64,000 nucleotides of DNA from Nioella sediminis (GCF_001879695.1 NZ_MNBL01000041.1:176359-240358); one strand, 5' to 3'. Shown: positions 53,524 through 62,702, counted from the stretch's first letter. Numbers and translations: made by a program. Notes: generated by a model not told the origin, from the sequence alone.

Positions 53524-54825
53524 TCAGCGCTTGATATTGGTGGTTTCCTGCAACATCTCGTCCACCGTCTGAATGACCTTGGCGTTGGAGGAGTAGGCGC
53601 GCTGCGTCTGGATCAGCTGAGTCAGCTCACCCGCGACATCGGTTGTGGATTCCTCGCGAGAGAAGCCCACGATGTCGCCGGTCGGCCCGTCGCCCGCATC
53701 CCAAAGGAAGAACGATCCGCTGTCGGGCGAGATCTGATAGGCCTGGTTCGACAGGGCGATCAGCCCGTTGGGATTGGGCACGTCAATCAGCGGCACCTGA
53801 TAGATCACGCGCGTGAATCCGCTGTCATAGATCGCGTGGACCATGCCTTCGCCATCGACCTCCACCGACGACAGGTTGCCGACCGGAGAGCCGTCCTTGA
53901 CGACGGGGGCGTTCGAGAAACTGTCGGACAGCTGCGTGAAACCGCCGGGTTCGCCGATGATGCCGATATTGAGCTCCATCGGGCCGCCATTCACATTGAC
54001 CTCGATCGTGCCATCGGTGCCGTTATAGGCGCCGCCGGTGACTGCGGTGACGGACAGCAGGTTGCCGCCGCTGCCACGCGCATCGTCGAAGGTCAGGGTA
54101 TATTCCCCGATCACGGCCCCGCCAGAAGCGGAATCGCGGATCTCCATGGTCCATTCATTCGACGATCCGGTGGCGGGTACGGTCGGGGTGAAATTGATCT
54201 CCAGCACCTCGGACGTGCCGAGATTGTCGAAATACTCGGTCGACATGGTGACGGTGTCACCCGATGCGCCCGCCTCGGTCGCGGTGGCGGGCAGGTTCAG
54301 CGTCAGCTCCATCTGGGTGGTGGGATCGCCCGCGAACTGGTTGGTATGGACGCGCACCGGTTCCAGCCCGTCCGTTGTGTCGCGCGGGAAGGTGGGGATG
54401 GTGCCATCGCCATCGGCGGGCCAGCCAAGCAGAACCAGCCCGGTTTCCGTGCGTAGCACGCCATCGGCATCGGGCCGGAAGGACCCGGTGGTAGCCAGCA
54501 TCACAGGTTGATTGCCCGACTGGGATTCCAGGGAAGCGGCCGTGGTGACCGGCAGCATGCCGCGCCCGCCAATAGCCAGATCGGTGGGGTTGTCGGTGGT
54601 GATCAGCGTGCCGCGCTGTTCGATCATGCGCCCGGTGATGACCCGGACGCCGCCGGCGGAATAGCTGCCATGGCCCTGAGAGATCACCATCGACTGGAAG
54701 TTGGTCACGGCGCGCTTGTAGCCATATGTGCCCGAATTCGCGATATTGTCGGAAATCGTGGCGAGGCGGCTGGCGTTCACGTTGAGCCCGGCAACCCCGG
54801 AATTGAGCGAGGAGGAAATCGTCAT
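53524..54825 (-). CDS. flgE: Flagellar hook protein FlgE
   Basis: A 433-residue hook subunit. The N-terminus MTISSSLNSGVAGLNVNASR with LATISDNIANSGTYGYKRAV and the C-terminus RAYSSNAKVIQTVDEMLQET are diagnostic. A variable, acidic, Gly/Thr-rich central domain (about 150-330) corresponds to the exposed part. The ATG at 54825 is preferred over the longer frame to 54873. A CtrA-like site lies about 57-71 bases upstream. Confidence 0.96.
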   Translation of the reverse strand: MTISSSLNSGVAGLNVNASRLATISDNIANSGTYGYKRAVTNFQSMVISQGHGSYSAGGVRVITGRMIEQRGTLITTDNPTDLAIGGRGMLPVTTAASLESQSGNQPVMLATTGSFRPDADGVLRTETGLVLLGWPADGDGTIPTFPRDTTDGLEPVRVHTNQFAGDPTTQMELTLNLPATATEAGASGDTVTMSTEYFDNLGTSEVLEINFTPTVPATGSSNEWTMEIRDSASGGAVIGEYTLTFDDARGSGGNLLSVTAVTGGAYNGTDGTIEVNVNGGPMELNIGIIGEPGGFTQLSDSFSNAPVVKDGSPVGNLSSVEVDGEGMVHAIYDSGFTRVIYQVPLIDVPNPNGLIALSNQAYQISPDSGSFFLWDAGDGPTGDIVGFSREESTTDVAGELTQLIQTQRAYSSNAKVIQTVDEMLQETTNIKR

Positions 54826-54881
54826 TGGAATGCGCCTTTCTGCTGCATCTCGTCCTTTGGGCCAGACAAGCACGGGCGGAT

Positions 54882-54896
54882 TTAACAGGGGCCTAA
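54882..54896. promoter_or_regulatory. CtrA-box-like site upstream of flgE
   Basis: TTAA-CAGGGGC-CTAA on the plus strand equals TTAG-GCCCCTG-TTAA on the minus strand, the strand of flgE. It is one mismatch from TTAA-N7-TTAA and lies in the 96-base interval between motB and flgE. Confidence 0.5.
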
Positions 54897-54921
54897 CAGA
54901 TAAAAATCGAACTGTTTTCCC

Positions 54922-55761
54922 TCAGGGCAGGCTGCGCAGGAGGGTTATTTCGACCCGGTCATTGCGTATTGCCATGCTGTCGGCGACCGCCGGGCTTCGG
55001 TCTGCGTGCCCGGTGATGCGCTGGAACCTTTCCGCATTCAGCCCGACGCGTTGCAGCGCGGTGCGAAGCGCCTGAGCCTGCGCGGTGGACCGGTCCCAGG
55101 TTGTGTCCTCCGCCACCACGATCGGGTCGGACCGGACATGCGCCGCGACCGCGACGCCATTGGTGACGGTTCCGAAAAGCTCTGCCATCACGGCCAGCAG
55201 GTCTTCCAGCCATGGCTCGGGCGTGATGCCATCCGAGCCAAAGAGCGGTGTACCGGGGCGGGCAAAGATCTCAACCACCAGCCCCTGATCGGTCAGGCGG
55301 GTCTGGACATGATCGAGCGTCTCATCCGACACCCGCGCATCGCCGCCGCCATCCATCAGCGAATCCTCGATATCCTCCATCAACGCCTGTTCCAGTTCCT
55401 CGGCGCTGTGGTCTGTCCCTTCCATTCCCATGGCCTGCCGCCCCTCGGTCGGGCGGCGGTCAGAGGCCCCGGTGCCGTTCTGGGCGACGACGGTCTCGGA
55501 AAACGGGCTGTCGCCGCCGAAAGACCCGTCGCCCCCGCCCGAGATTCGGGCAATGGGTACCGTAGGGCTGAAATAGTCGGCGATCCCCTTGCGTTGTTGT
55601 TCCGTCGTGGCGTTCAGCAGCCACATCAGCATAAAGAACGCCATCATCGCAGTAACGAAATCCGCATAGGCCACCTTCCACGCACCACCATGGTGGCCAT
55701 CGCCGCCGCTGACCTTTTTCTTCTTGATGATGATCGGGCGCAATTCGTTCTGCGCGGCCAT
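54922..55761 (-). CDS. motB: Flagellar motor stator protein MotB
   Basis: A 279-residue stator subunit. The transmembrane helix VAYADFVTAMMAFFMLMWLL carries the proton-accepting D34. The C-terminal OmpA-like domain is divergent but recognisable (VRSDPIVVAEDTTWDRSTAQ, then QALRTALQRVGL and ITGHADRSP) and should bind peptidoglycan. The ATG at 55761 has GTGAGG six bases upstream and is preferred over the GTG at 55773. It is separated from motA by about 10.5 kb. It may drive the flgE operon or be expressed alone. Confidence 0.93.
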   Translation of the reverse strand: MAAQNELRPIIIKKKKVSGGDGHHGGAWKVAYADFVTAMMAFFMLMWLLNATTEQQRKGIADYFSPTVPIARISGGGDGSFGGDSPFSETVVAQNGTGASDRRPTEGRQAMGMEGTDHSAEELEQALMEDIEDSLMDGGGDARVSDETLDHVQTRLTDQGLVVEIFARPGTPLFGSDGITPEPWLEDLLAVMAELFGTVTNGVAVAAHVRSDPIVVAEDTTWDRSTAQAQALRTALQRVGLNAERFQRITGHADRSPAVADSMAIRNDRVEITLLRSLP

Positions 55762-55822
55762 GGCATGCCTCACCCAACGGGACTGTCAGCGGGCAGCCTA
55801 GCGGCGGGCGGTGAAGGAAGGC

Positions 55823-56719
55823 TTAATGCGGGCTCTGACTGGCTTCGTTGATCAGCCAATCGCAGGTTTTCCCCGCTTCGGGAGACAGGGCCGCACCGCT
55901 TCTCGTCAGCAGGTGAAAGGCCCGGCTCGGACGCAGCATCTGCGCGAAAGGCTGGACAAGCGCGCCGCTTTCGATCTCGGACGCGACAAGGGGAAAGACG
56001 CCAAGCGCCACACCCAGGCCGTCCTTGACCGCCTGTAGCACAACGTTGGAGTCGGTGATGACGGTTTCCTCGGCGAAGCCCGGATCAGGCAAGTCGGCCA
56101 ATGCCAGCCATGCTGACCATTCCGATCGGTCCTGCTGATGAATGATCGGAAAGCGGGCAAGGTCGGCGGGGGTCGTCAACCCGCCCATCTGCTCGATCAG
56201 GGCGGGGCTGACCACCGGGCTGTAGCTGATCTCCATCAGCTTACGCGCATCCAGTCCCGACCAGTTCCCGATTCCCCAATCCACGGCAATCTGCGTTACC
56301 ATCGCGGCCTCGTTGGTGATCCGGGGACTGTGGTGCAGCACAAGTTCGATATCGGGGTGCTGCTGGCGGAACCGCCCAAGCCGGGGAATCAGCCAGCGGG
56401 ACCCGAAGATCGGTCCGACCGCAAGGGTGACGGTCTTGCGCGGTGTGCTGATATGGGATTCGGCCTCGGCCCGGATGTCATCGAAGGCGCGGCTGACCAC
56501 GCGGGCCAGTGACCGGCCCGCATCGGTCAGCACCACGGCGCGGGTCTTGCGAACGAACAGCTGACAGCCCCAGTCCTGTTCCAATTGGCGGATCTGGTTG
56601 CTGATGGTGGTGGGGCTGACACAAAGCTCGGCCGCGGCATCCTTGAAGCTGAGCAGCCGTGCCGCGGCCTCGAAGCTGCGCAAGGCGGTCAGGGGCAGGC
56701 GCCTGTTGGGAAGTTTCAT
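55823..56719 (-). CDS. LysR family transcriptional regulator (GcvA-like)
   Basis: A 298-residue LysR regulator. The N-terminal winged helix-turn-helix starts LPLTALRSFEAAARLLSFKD and continues AAAELCVSPTTISNQIRQLE; the substrate-binding domain follows (TVTLAVGPIFGSRWLIPRLG). The style is that of the GcvA/AmpR group. The start at 56719 is the usual family start; the frame is open further. It is divergent from the MttB-like operon, which it probably controls through the inverted repeat at 56794-56817. Confidence 0.93.
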   Translation of the reverse strand: MKLPNRRLPLTALRSFEAAARLLSFKDAAAELCVSPTTISNQIRQLEQDWGCQLFVRKTRAVVLTDAGRSLARVVSRAFDDIRAEAESHISTPRKTVTLAVGPIFGSRWLIPRLGRFRQQHPDIELVLHHSPRITNEAAMVTQIAVDWGIGNWSGLDARKLMEISYSPVVSPALIEQMGGLTTPADLARFPIIHQQDRSEWSAWLALADLPDPGFAEETVITDSNVVLQAVKDGLGVALGVFPLVASEIESGALVQPFAQMLRPSRAFHLLTRSGAALSPEAGKTCDWLINEASQSPH

Positions 56720-56793
56720 GACGCGATCCGCAGGGGGGCTATGGATGAGGTTTTCTTTATGCATAGAGCCTGCAATAGTCGCTTGTCCAACTG

Positions 56794-56817
56794 TTCCGGT
56801 TTGGAAACTATCCGGAA
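56794..56817. promoter_or_regulatory. Putative LysR-family binding site
   Basis: TTCCGG-N12-CCGGAA is a perfect spaced inverted repeat. A second inner inverted repeat GTTT-GG-AAAC (56799-56808) sits inside it. It lies in the 125-base interval between the LysR gene and the MttB-like gene, where LysR regulators normally bind. Binding is inferred. Confidence 0.5.
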
Positions 56818-56844
56818 GACAGCAGGACAGGAGTGACCGCCGGA

Positions 56845-58389
56845 ATGGCACAGACGGGAACACGACGCAGAGGGCGGCGGCGAGGTGGCAGCGGTGACGC
56901 GGATGACGCAATCAAACCCGCACCCCGCAACAGGCTGTCCGGGGGACGGCTGGACCCGCTGGACGCGGACGCCATCGCGCGGATCGACGCGGCCGCACGC
57001 GCCATCCTGTCCGAGGTCGGCATGGCGGAGCCGCCGCAAGCCGTGGTGGATCTGGTCACCGCCGCCGGGGGCAGCCTGACCGGGGAAGGCCGGCTGATCT
57101 TCCCGCGTGACCTGCAAGACCGGGCACTGGCAGGCATTGGTCGGGACGTCACGCTATGCGGCCGGGCAGCGGGGCTGGATATGCAGCTGACCGGTCAGCA
57201 GGTGCATGTGGGCACCGGCGGGGCATCGCCGCAGATGGTGGATATCGACAGCGGCATCTACAGACCGTCGACTTTGGCCGACCTCTACGATGCCGCACGC
57301 GTAGTGGATGTGCTGGATAACATCCACTTTTTCGCCCGCCCGGTCGTGGCGCGTGACATGGATGACGACCTGTCGCTTGACGTCAACACTGCCTACGCGG
57401 CCTTGGCGGGTACGGCGAAACACGTCGTCGTCAGCGCGTCCAGCGCTGAAGCGGTGCGGGCAATCGCCGAGATGTGCTTTGCCATTTCGGGCAGCGCCGA
57501 GGCGTTTCGGGACCGGCCCTTTCTGTCGCTGACGATCAACCACGTCGTGCCGCCGCTGCGCTTCTCGGAAGAGGCCTGCGAGGTAATGATCCTGGCTGCC
57601 CGGCTTGGCATTCCCATGCAGTGCAACACCTTCGGTCAGCTTGGGGCCTCCAGCCCTGTGACAATCGCCGGATGTGTAGCGCAGACCATTGCCGAAACGC
57701 TGGCGGGGGTGATCGTTGCATGGCTGGCCAACCCGCAGGCGCGGATCATCTTTGGTCCGCGTCCCATGGTGACCGACCTTCGTACCGGCGGCATGGCGGG
57801 CGGCTGTGGCGAACAGGCTTTGCTGACGTCCGCCGCCGTGCGCATGGCGCGGCACTACGGCCTGCCGAATTCCACCATCGCGGGCGCGACGGACAGCAAA
57901 CTGCCGGACGCGCAGGCGGGGTTCGAGAAATCGCTCAGCGTGTCCATGGCGGCACAGACGGGCTCCAACATGATCACCCAGGCCTGCGGGGCATTGGCCG
58001 GGCTGATGGCCTGTTCGCTTGAGGCCTATATCATCGACAACGATATGCTCGGGGTGATCCTGCGGTCGCTGGCCCCGATCGAAATGGACGAAAGCGCGCT
58101 GTCCGTGACTGCGATTGCAGAGGTGGCGCATGGCGAGGGCCATTTCCTTGGCCGCCCCGAAACCTACCAGCGGATGCAGAGCGATTTCCTTTATCCCGAC
58201 GTATCCGACCGGCGCAGCCCGGATGACTGGGCCGCCGCCGGATCGCCCGATATTCGCGGCACCGCCAATGCCCGTGCGCGCGAGATCCTCGCATCGCATT
58301 TTCCCTGCCATATCCCGGCCGAGATCGACGAGGCGCTGCGCGCACGCTTCGATATCCGCCTGCCGCAAACCAGAATGAGGCCCGCATGA
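56845..58389 (+). CDS. MttB-superfamily (trimethylamine methyltransferase-like) protein
   Basis: A 514-residue protein of the MttB/MtgB superfamily of corrinoid-dependent methyltransferases. The Arg-rich N-terminus (TRRRGRRRGGSGDA) and GTGGASPQMVDIDSG are family-like. No in-frame amber codon is seen, so this is a non-pyrrolysine member; those known act on quaternary amines such as glycine betaine. No corrinoid protein or corrinoid methyltransferase partner is encoded nearby. The ATG at 56845 has AGGAG 11 bases upstream; a GTG at 56833 is an alternative. Overlaps the next gene as ATGA. Confidence 0.85.
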   Translation: MAQTGTRRRGRRRGGSGDADDAIKPAPRNRLSGGRLDPLDADAIARIDAAARAILSEVGMAEPPQAVVDLVTAAGGSLTGEGRLIFPRDLQDRALAGIGRDVTLCGRAAGLDMQLTGQQVHVGTGGASPQMVDIDSGIYRPSTLADLYDAARVVDVLDNIHFFARPVVARDMDDDLSLDVNTAYAALAGTAKHVVVSASSAEAVRAIAEMCFAISGSAEAFRDRPFLSLTINHVVPPLRFSEEACEVMILAARLGIPMQCNTFGQLGASSPVTIAGCVAQTIAETLAGVIVAWLANPQARIIFGPRPMVTDLRTGGMAGGCGEQALLTSAAVRMARHYGLPNSTIAGATDSKLPDAQAGFEKSLSVSMAAQTGSNMITQACGALAGLMACSLEAYIIDNDMLGVILRSLAPIEMDESALSVTAIAEVAHGEGHFLGRPETYQRMQSDFLYPDVSDRRSPDDWAAAGSPDIRGTANARAREILASHFPCHIPAEIDEALRARFDIRLPQTRMRPA

Positions 58390-59321
58390 AGATCGCCGTT
58401 TTCGGAGTTGGGGCCATGGGCTCTGTCTATGCCGGTCTGCTGGCCGATGCCGGTCACGAGGTTTGGGCGGTGGATCCGTGGCAGGCGCATCTCGACGCCA
58501 TCGCCACGACCGGACTGCGGGTCGAAGGGGCCAGCGGCGACCGGCTGGTCAAGACAATCCGCACCGCCGCTGATCCAGCTGATCTTCCGATGGTCGATCT
58601 GGTGATCATCGCCACCAAGGCCTCTGCCGTCGGGGAAGCGGCGCGGGCGCTGACCGGGTGCGTGGGGCCGGAAACGCTGATCCTGACCATCCAGAACGGG
58701 CTTGGCGCGGGCGAGCGGATCGGCCAGTACATGAACACCGCCAACGTGATCCTTGGCGTGGCGGATGGGTTCGGGGCCTCGATGAAAGGTCCGGGCCACG
58801 CGCATCACAATGCGATGAAGCTGATCCGCATCGGCGAAATGGGCGGCGGCATGACCGAGCGGCTGGAACGGCTGGCAGAGGTCTGGCAGGGGGCCGGGTT
58901 CAACGTGAAGGCCTTTGCCGACATCAATCAGCTGATCTGGGAAAAATTCCTGTGCAATGTCACCCTGTCCGCCCCCTGCACCGTGATCGGCTGTACCGTG
59001 GGTGAGGTGATGGACAACCCTGAGGCGCGGGCCATGGCTCTCAATTGCATGCGCGAGGCCTATGCTATCGGTCTGCACAAGGGCATCGCCTTCTCCTTCG
59101 ATGACCCGGAGGCCTATGTCACCGCCTTCGCCGCGCAGATGCCCCATGCGCGGCCTTCAATGCTGCTCGACCATATGGCTGGCCGCCCGTCAGAGATCGA
59201 CGCGATCAACGGGATGGTGCCGGTTCTGGGCGCCGAGATCGGCCTGCCCACACCCTATAACCAGACGCTCAGCACCATCGTGCGCGCCCGCGAAACGGCA
59301 TTCGGAAAGGACAAGGCATGA
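58386..59321 (+). CDS. Ketopantoate reductase family protein (ApbA/PanE-like)
   Basis: A 311-residue NADPH-dependent reductase. The Rossmann motif FGVGAMGSVYAGLLADAG is at the N-terminus (G7-G12). The catalytic lysine and substrate asparagine are in WEKFLCNVTLSAP. The family includes 2-dehydropantoate reductase (PanE), but many paralogues act on other 2-keto acids. Its place in a catabolic operon, not with pan genes, suggests a different substrate. Overlaps both neighbours by 4 bases. Confidence 0.88.
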   Translation: MKIAVFGVGAMGSVYAGLLADAGHEVWAVDPWQAHLDAIATTGLRVEGASGDRLVKTIRTAADPADLPMVDLVIIATKASAVGEAARALTGCVGPETLILTIQNGLGAGERIGQYMNTANVILGVADGFGASMKGPGHAHHNAMKLIRIGEMGGGMTERLERLAEVWQGAGFNVKAFADINQLIWEKFLCNVTLSAPCTVIGCTVGEVMDNPEARAMALNCMREAYAIGLHKGIAFSFDDPEAYVTAFAAQMPHARPSMLLDHMAGRPSEIDAINGMVPVLGAEIGLPTPYNQTLSTIVRARETAFGKDKA

Positions 59322-60166
59322 AACTGGCACGCTGGCAGCAGCATGGGGTTGAGGCCTATGGCCTGATCGATGGGAACAATGCGCACCCGGTCAGCGACGG
59401 GTTTCGCATGCGGTTTCCCGATCTGAACGATGTCTTGGCCGCTGCGGCCCTCTCGGACCTTCGCGCCGATGCACTGGCCCAACCGCCGGTTCCGGTGGCG
59501 GGCATCACCTGGCGATTGCCGATCCACCCCGCGGCGCGGGTGATCTGCGTGGGTATCAACTACCCGAAGCGCTACCCGCTGGATCAAAGCGTGACCCGTC
59601 CAGAAAACATCATCCTCTTCGCCAAGCTGGATGGCACGCTCGTCCCTCATGACACGCCGCTGGAAATCCCGGTCGGAGAGGCCGCCGAGAGCTTTGACTA
59701 TGAAGGCGAGATCGGTGTCGTCATTGGCCGGGCCGCGCGCCATATCAGCCCCGATCAGGCCCATGCCCATATCGCCGGGTTTACCGTGGTCAATGACGGG
59801 TCCGTGCGCGAATGGCAGAAGCATTCGGTGCATGCGGGCAAGAATTTCGCCGCCTCGGGTGGCTGCGGGCCATGGATCACCACCGCCGATGAAATCGACG
59901 TGCCCGAGGCGCTGAAGCTGACCACGCGGCTGAACGGCCAGATCGTGCAGCATGCAAGCGCCAGCGAGATGTTCTTCTCGATCCCGCAGGTGATCTCCTA
60001 CATCTCGCAGATGATCCCGTTGCATCCCGGCGACCTGATCGCCATGGGCTCGCCCGATGGCACCGGAGGCAGTCGCAGCCCGCAACGCTTCCTCAAGCAA
60101 GGTGACGTGCTGGAAATCGACGTGCCCGGTGTGGGTGTCCTGTGCAACCGGGTTGGCACGGTTTGA
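59318..60166 (+). CDS. Fumarylacetoacetate hydrolase family protein
   Basis: A 282-residue FAH-superfamily enzyme. The metal-binding residues are in SFDYEGEIGVVIGRAARHIS and GFTVVNDGSVREWQ. The catalytic region VICVGINYPKRYPLDQ and the C-terminal MGSPDGTGGSRSPQRFLKQG are typical. Members hydrolyse or decarboxylate acylpyruvates and related 2-keto acids. It is the third gene of the LysR-controlled operon; the substrate is unknown. Confidence 0.9.
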   Translation: MKLARWQQHGVEAYGLIDGNNAHPVSDGFRMRFPDLNDVLAAAALSDLRADALAQPPVPVAGITWRLPIHPAARVICVGINYPKRYPLDQSVTRPENIILFAKLDGTLVPHDTPLEIPVGEAAESFDYEGEIGVVIGRAARHISPDQAHAHIAGFTVVNDGSVREWQKHSVHAGKNFAASGGCGPWITTADEIDVPEALKLTTRLNGQIVQHASASEMFFSIPQVISYISQMIPLHPGDLIAMGSPDGTGGSRSPQRFLKQGDVLEIDVPGVGVLCNRVGTV

Positions 60167-60172
60167 GCGGGC

Positions 60173-61600
60173 TTAACCCTCGGCCTGTTCGCAGAACGCC
60201 GCGTATTCCTCTGACAGGGCCGCCAGTTCCGCCCTGATCCGGCTGCGTTGCGCGGTCAGTTCGATGGCCCTGCGAGAGTTGCCCCTGAGCAGCACGCGCG
60301 CCCGTGTCTCGGCCCAGATCGCGGCAGCATTGTCGAGAAAGGTCAGGGTTGGCCGCCCCGTGGCCGGGGCCAGCAGAATTATCACGCCCCCACAGATCCA
60401 GCCGGTCGCTGCATCCCCGTAGGCCGCAGCGACAAGGCCTATGGCCAGTGCCGTGACCAGCCAGAAGAATGGAAACACGAAGAACCCCGCAAAAATCGAC
60501 CATGTGGATCGCTTGTCCAGGTCCTTGCGGCGGCTCAGCATGCGCAGCACGAAGAAGGGCAGCAGGTTCAGCGCCAGGCCAAGCAGGGCAATGGGGGCCA
60601 GCAGGACGGTCTTCAGCGCGGTCCGCTTTCTGCCAGTGTCAAAGGCCCCACCGGCTGCAACCCCATGCGCGATCTGATCGTCGCGCAGGCCGGAACTGCG
60701 CAGGGCGCGGTCATATTCCGCGATCTGTTGGCGCAGCGCAGCCGTTCGGCTTGGCTGGGTTTGCTGAACCCAGAGGTATCCGTCATGGATGCCGCGCCGG
60801 ATCTCGGCGATGCTGTACAGCCCGGTTCCGGTCAGGTCCGGGTCCGCATTGCCGATCATCTCGGCCGCCCGCGCAACAAGCCGCGCCTCTTCCCAGCTTT
60901 CGTGTCCGGGTGTCATGGCGTCCAGACGATCATGGAGACGACCGGTCAGGGCCTTCACCGCTGCGGCCTGCCCTGTCCGGCTTTCCGAACCGAAGGCCTC
61001 GACATCTTCGCAGGCCAGATCGACAGGGTCGCCGATTTCCAGCAAGGCCCGCGATCGGACCCGGTATTTAGCCTCGAATGTCAGGCAGACAGGCACAATC
61101 GCCAACCGGGTCGGGCCATGGCGGGCTTCGGTCTCCAGCGCGATGCGGGCCGCCCCGGATTTGAGCGGCAGCACGCGCGGGTTGTTGTGGCTGATCCCTT
61201 CGGGAAAGATCGCCAGAACGCCACCGGCTTCAAGCAACTGACACGCGCTGCTGAAACTGTCAGCAAGCTTGCCCCGATCGGCTCGGCCATCCTGACGGCG
61301 GTAAAGCGGTACCACCCCTGCGGCATTCAGAAGCGGGCGGAGCGGGCGGTAGTCCCAGACGGTACTGGCCCCGAGAAACCGGGGCATGCGTGGCAGAAAT
61401 GAGGTGATGACAGCGCCATCCACAAGGCTGTTGGAATGGTTCGCCAGAACGATCACCGGCCGATCCATCGGGAAGCGCTCGATCCCGACGACCTCGATAC
61501 GGCGATAGAAAGCATCCAGGGTCAATCGCCCGAGCCATCGCAAAAAGCGGTCGGTCAGCGGGCGTGGGCGGTCCCCGCCAGGTCGGGGTTCGGTGGTCAT
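60173..61600 (-). CDS. Membrane-bound 1-acyl-glycerol-3-phosphate acyltransferase-like protein
   Basis: A 475-residue protein. The PlsC/acyltransferase domain is N-terminal, with VIVLANHSNSLVDGAVITSF (histidine-Asp motif), LNAAGVVPLYRR and AIFPEGISHNNPRVLPLKSG. The C-terminal half has two to three transmembrane segments (LLAPIALLGLALNLLPFF, then FAGFFVFPFFWLVTALAIGL) and a coiled-coil end. It probably acylates glycerol phosphates or related lipids. It is convergent with the FAH gene (7-base gap). Confidence 0.82.
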   Translation of the reverse strand: MTTEPRPGGDRPRPLTDRFLRWLGRLTLDAFYRRIEVVGIERFPMDRPVIVLANHSNSLVDGAVITSFLPRMPRFLGASTVWDYRPLRPLLNAAGVVPLYRRQDGRADRGKLADSFSSACQLLEAGGVLAIFPEGISHNNPRVLPLKSGAARIALETEARHGPTRLAIVPVCLTFEAKYRVRSRALLEIGDPVDLACEDVEAFGSESRTGQAAAVKALTGRLHDRLDAMTPGHESWEEARLVARAAEMIGNADPDLTGTGLYSIAEIRRGIHDGYLWVQQTQPSRTAALRQQIAEYDRALRSSGLRDDQIAHGVAAGGAFDTGRKRTALKTVLLAPIALLGLALNLLPFFVLRMLSRRKDLDKRSTWSIFAGFFVFPFFWLVTALAIGLVAAAYGDAATGWICGGVIILLAPATGRPTLTFLDNAAAIWAETRARVLLRGNSRRAIELTAQRSRIRAELAALSEEYAAFCEQAEG

Positions 61601-61907
61601 TTCGGTATTCTTGGCTCAAAGTCGCGCGGAATGTCAGGCCGCAGGTCGCTAGTATCGGTGGTTGAAAATGGGTTTTCGAAAAGCAGCGTATCCTGTCTTG
61701 CGCCGGTTGCAAGGGGAAGGCCGCCCGCCGGGCCTGAAACGGGCCGCGTTGCCGGTATCGGGCCCGCGGCAACGGTTTCAAAGCCGGGGTCCGTATGCCG
61801 GTGAAGCTCGGGATACATCTGACGTATTTTCAGGACGTGCGCTTTTCCACTGTCCGCGATATGACCACGAAACAGTTCCAAACCATCTGCCCACAGGACC
61901 CGTGCCC
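61601..61907. other. Intergenic region between the acyltransferase and xthA
   Basis: This is a 307-base divergent interval. It contains a minus-strand frame with a TTG start (61881) overlapping the acyltransferase start, but no convincing protein features. I see no strong promoter or repeat. Confidence 0.35.
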
Positions 61908-62696
61908 ATGCCCTTCACGCTTGCCACCTGGAACATCAACTCTGTCCGGCTGCGCGCCGATCTGGTGGCCAAGCTGCTGCGCGAGGAAGGGCCGGACATC
62001 CTCTGTCTGCAGGAATGCAAGAGCCCGGTCGACAAGATCCCGGTCGAGATCTTCCAGAACCTCGGCTATGGCCACATGGTGGCGCGGGGGCAGAAGGGCT
62101 ATAACGGCGTCGCGATCCTGTCCAAAATGCCGATGGAGGAGGCCGGAAGCCACGATTTCGCGGGGCTCGGCCATGCACGTCACATCGCGGGGCGGCTGGA
62201 AAACGGGGTGACCATCCACAATTTCTATGTGCCCGCCGGGGGCGATGTGCCTGACCGCGAGGTGAACGATAAATTCGGCCAGAAGCTGGATTACCTTGCC
62301 GATATGCGGGACTGGGGCAAGTTCGACGCGCCGGAGAAGTCCATTCTGGTGGGGGACCTGAACATCGCTCCGCGTGAAGATGATGTGTGGAGCCACAAGC
62401 AGCTTCTGAAGGTGGTCAGCCACACGCCGGTGGAGGTCGATACGCTCGGCACCGTGATGGAGGCGGGCAAATGGGTGGACGTAACCCGTGCCGATATCCC
62501 CGAAGGGCAGCTCTACAGCTGGTGGTCCTACCGCGCGCGGGACTGGGACGCAGCGGATAAAGGGCGCAGGCTGGACCATGTCTGGGCGACACCCGATATC
62601 GCGAACGCTGCGCATTCCAGCCGCATCCTGCGCGAGGCGCGGGGGTGGGAGAAACCCTCGGATCACGCGCCGGTTTTCGCGACGTTTGATTTGTGA
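61908..62696 (+). CDS. xthA: Exodeoxyribonuclease III
   Basis: A 262-residue AP endonuclease/3'-exonuclease of base-excision repair. The catalytic motifs are WNINSVRLR, ILCLQECKSP (Mg-binding Glu), ILVGDLNIAPREDDVW and SDHAPVFATFDL. The ATG at 61908 begins the standard N-terminus (MPFTLATWNINS); the frame is open about 80 codons further. AGGA lies 10 bases upstream. It is followed by the triple palindrome. Confidence 0.96.
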   Translation: MPFTLATWNINSVRLRADLVAKLLREEGPDILCLQECKSPVDKIPVEIFQNLGYGHMVARGQKGYNGVAILSKMPMEEAGSHDFAGLGHARHIAGRLENGVTIHNFYVPAGGDVPDREVNDKFGQKLDYLADMRDWGKFDAPEKSILVGDLNIAPREDDVWSHKQLLKVVSHTPVEVDTLGTVMEAGKWVDVTRADIPEGQLYSWWSYRARDWDAADKGRRLDHVWATPDIANAAHSSRILREARGWEKPSDHAPVFATFDL

Positions 62697-62702
62697 GCGG
62701 GG

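Noticed and set aside
61597..61881. Minus-strand frame of 94 codons overlapping the acyltransferase start as ATGA
   Set aside because: It needs a TTG start with no Shine-Dalgarno sequence and its Pro-rich sequence shows no family features; the overlap alone is not enough.
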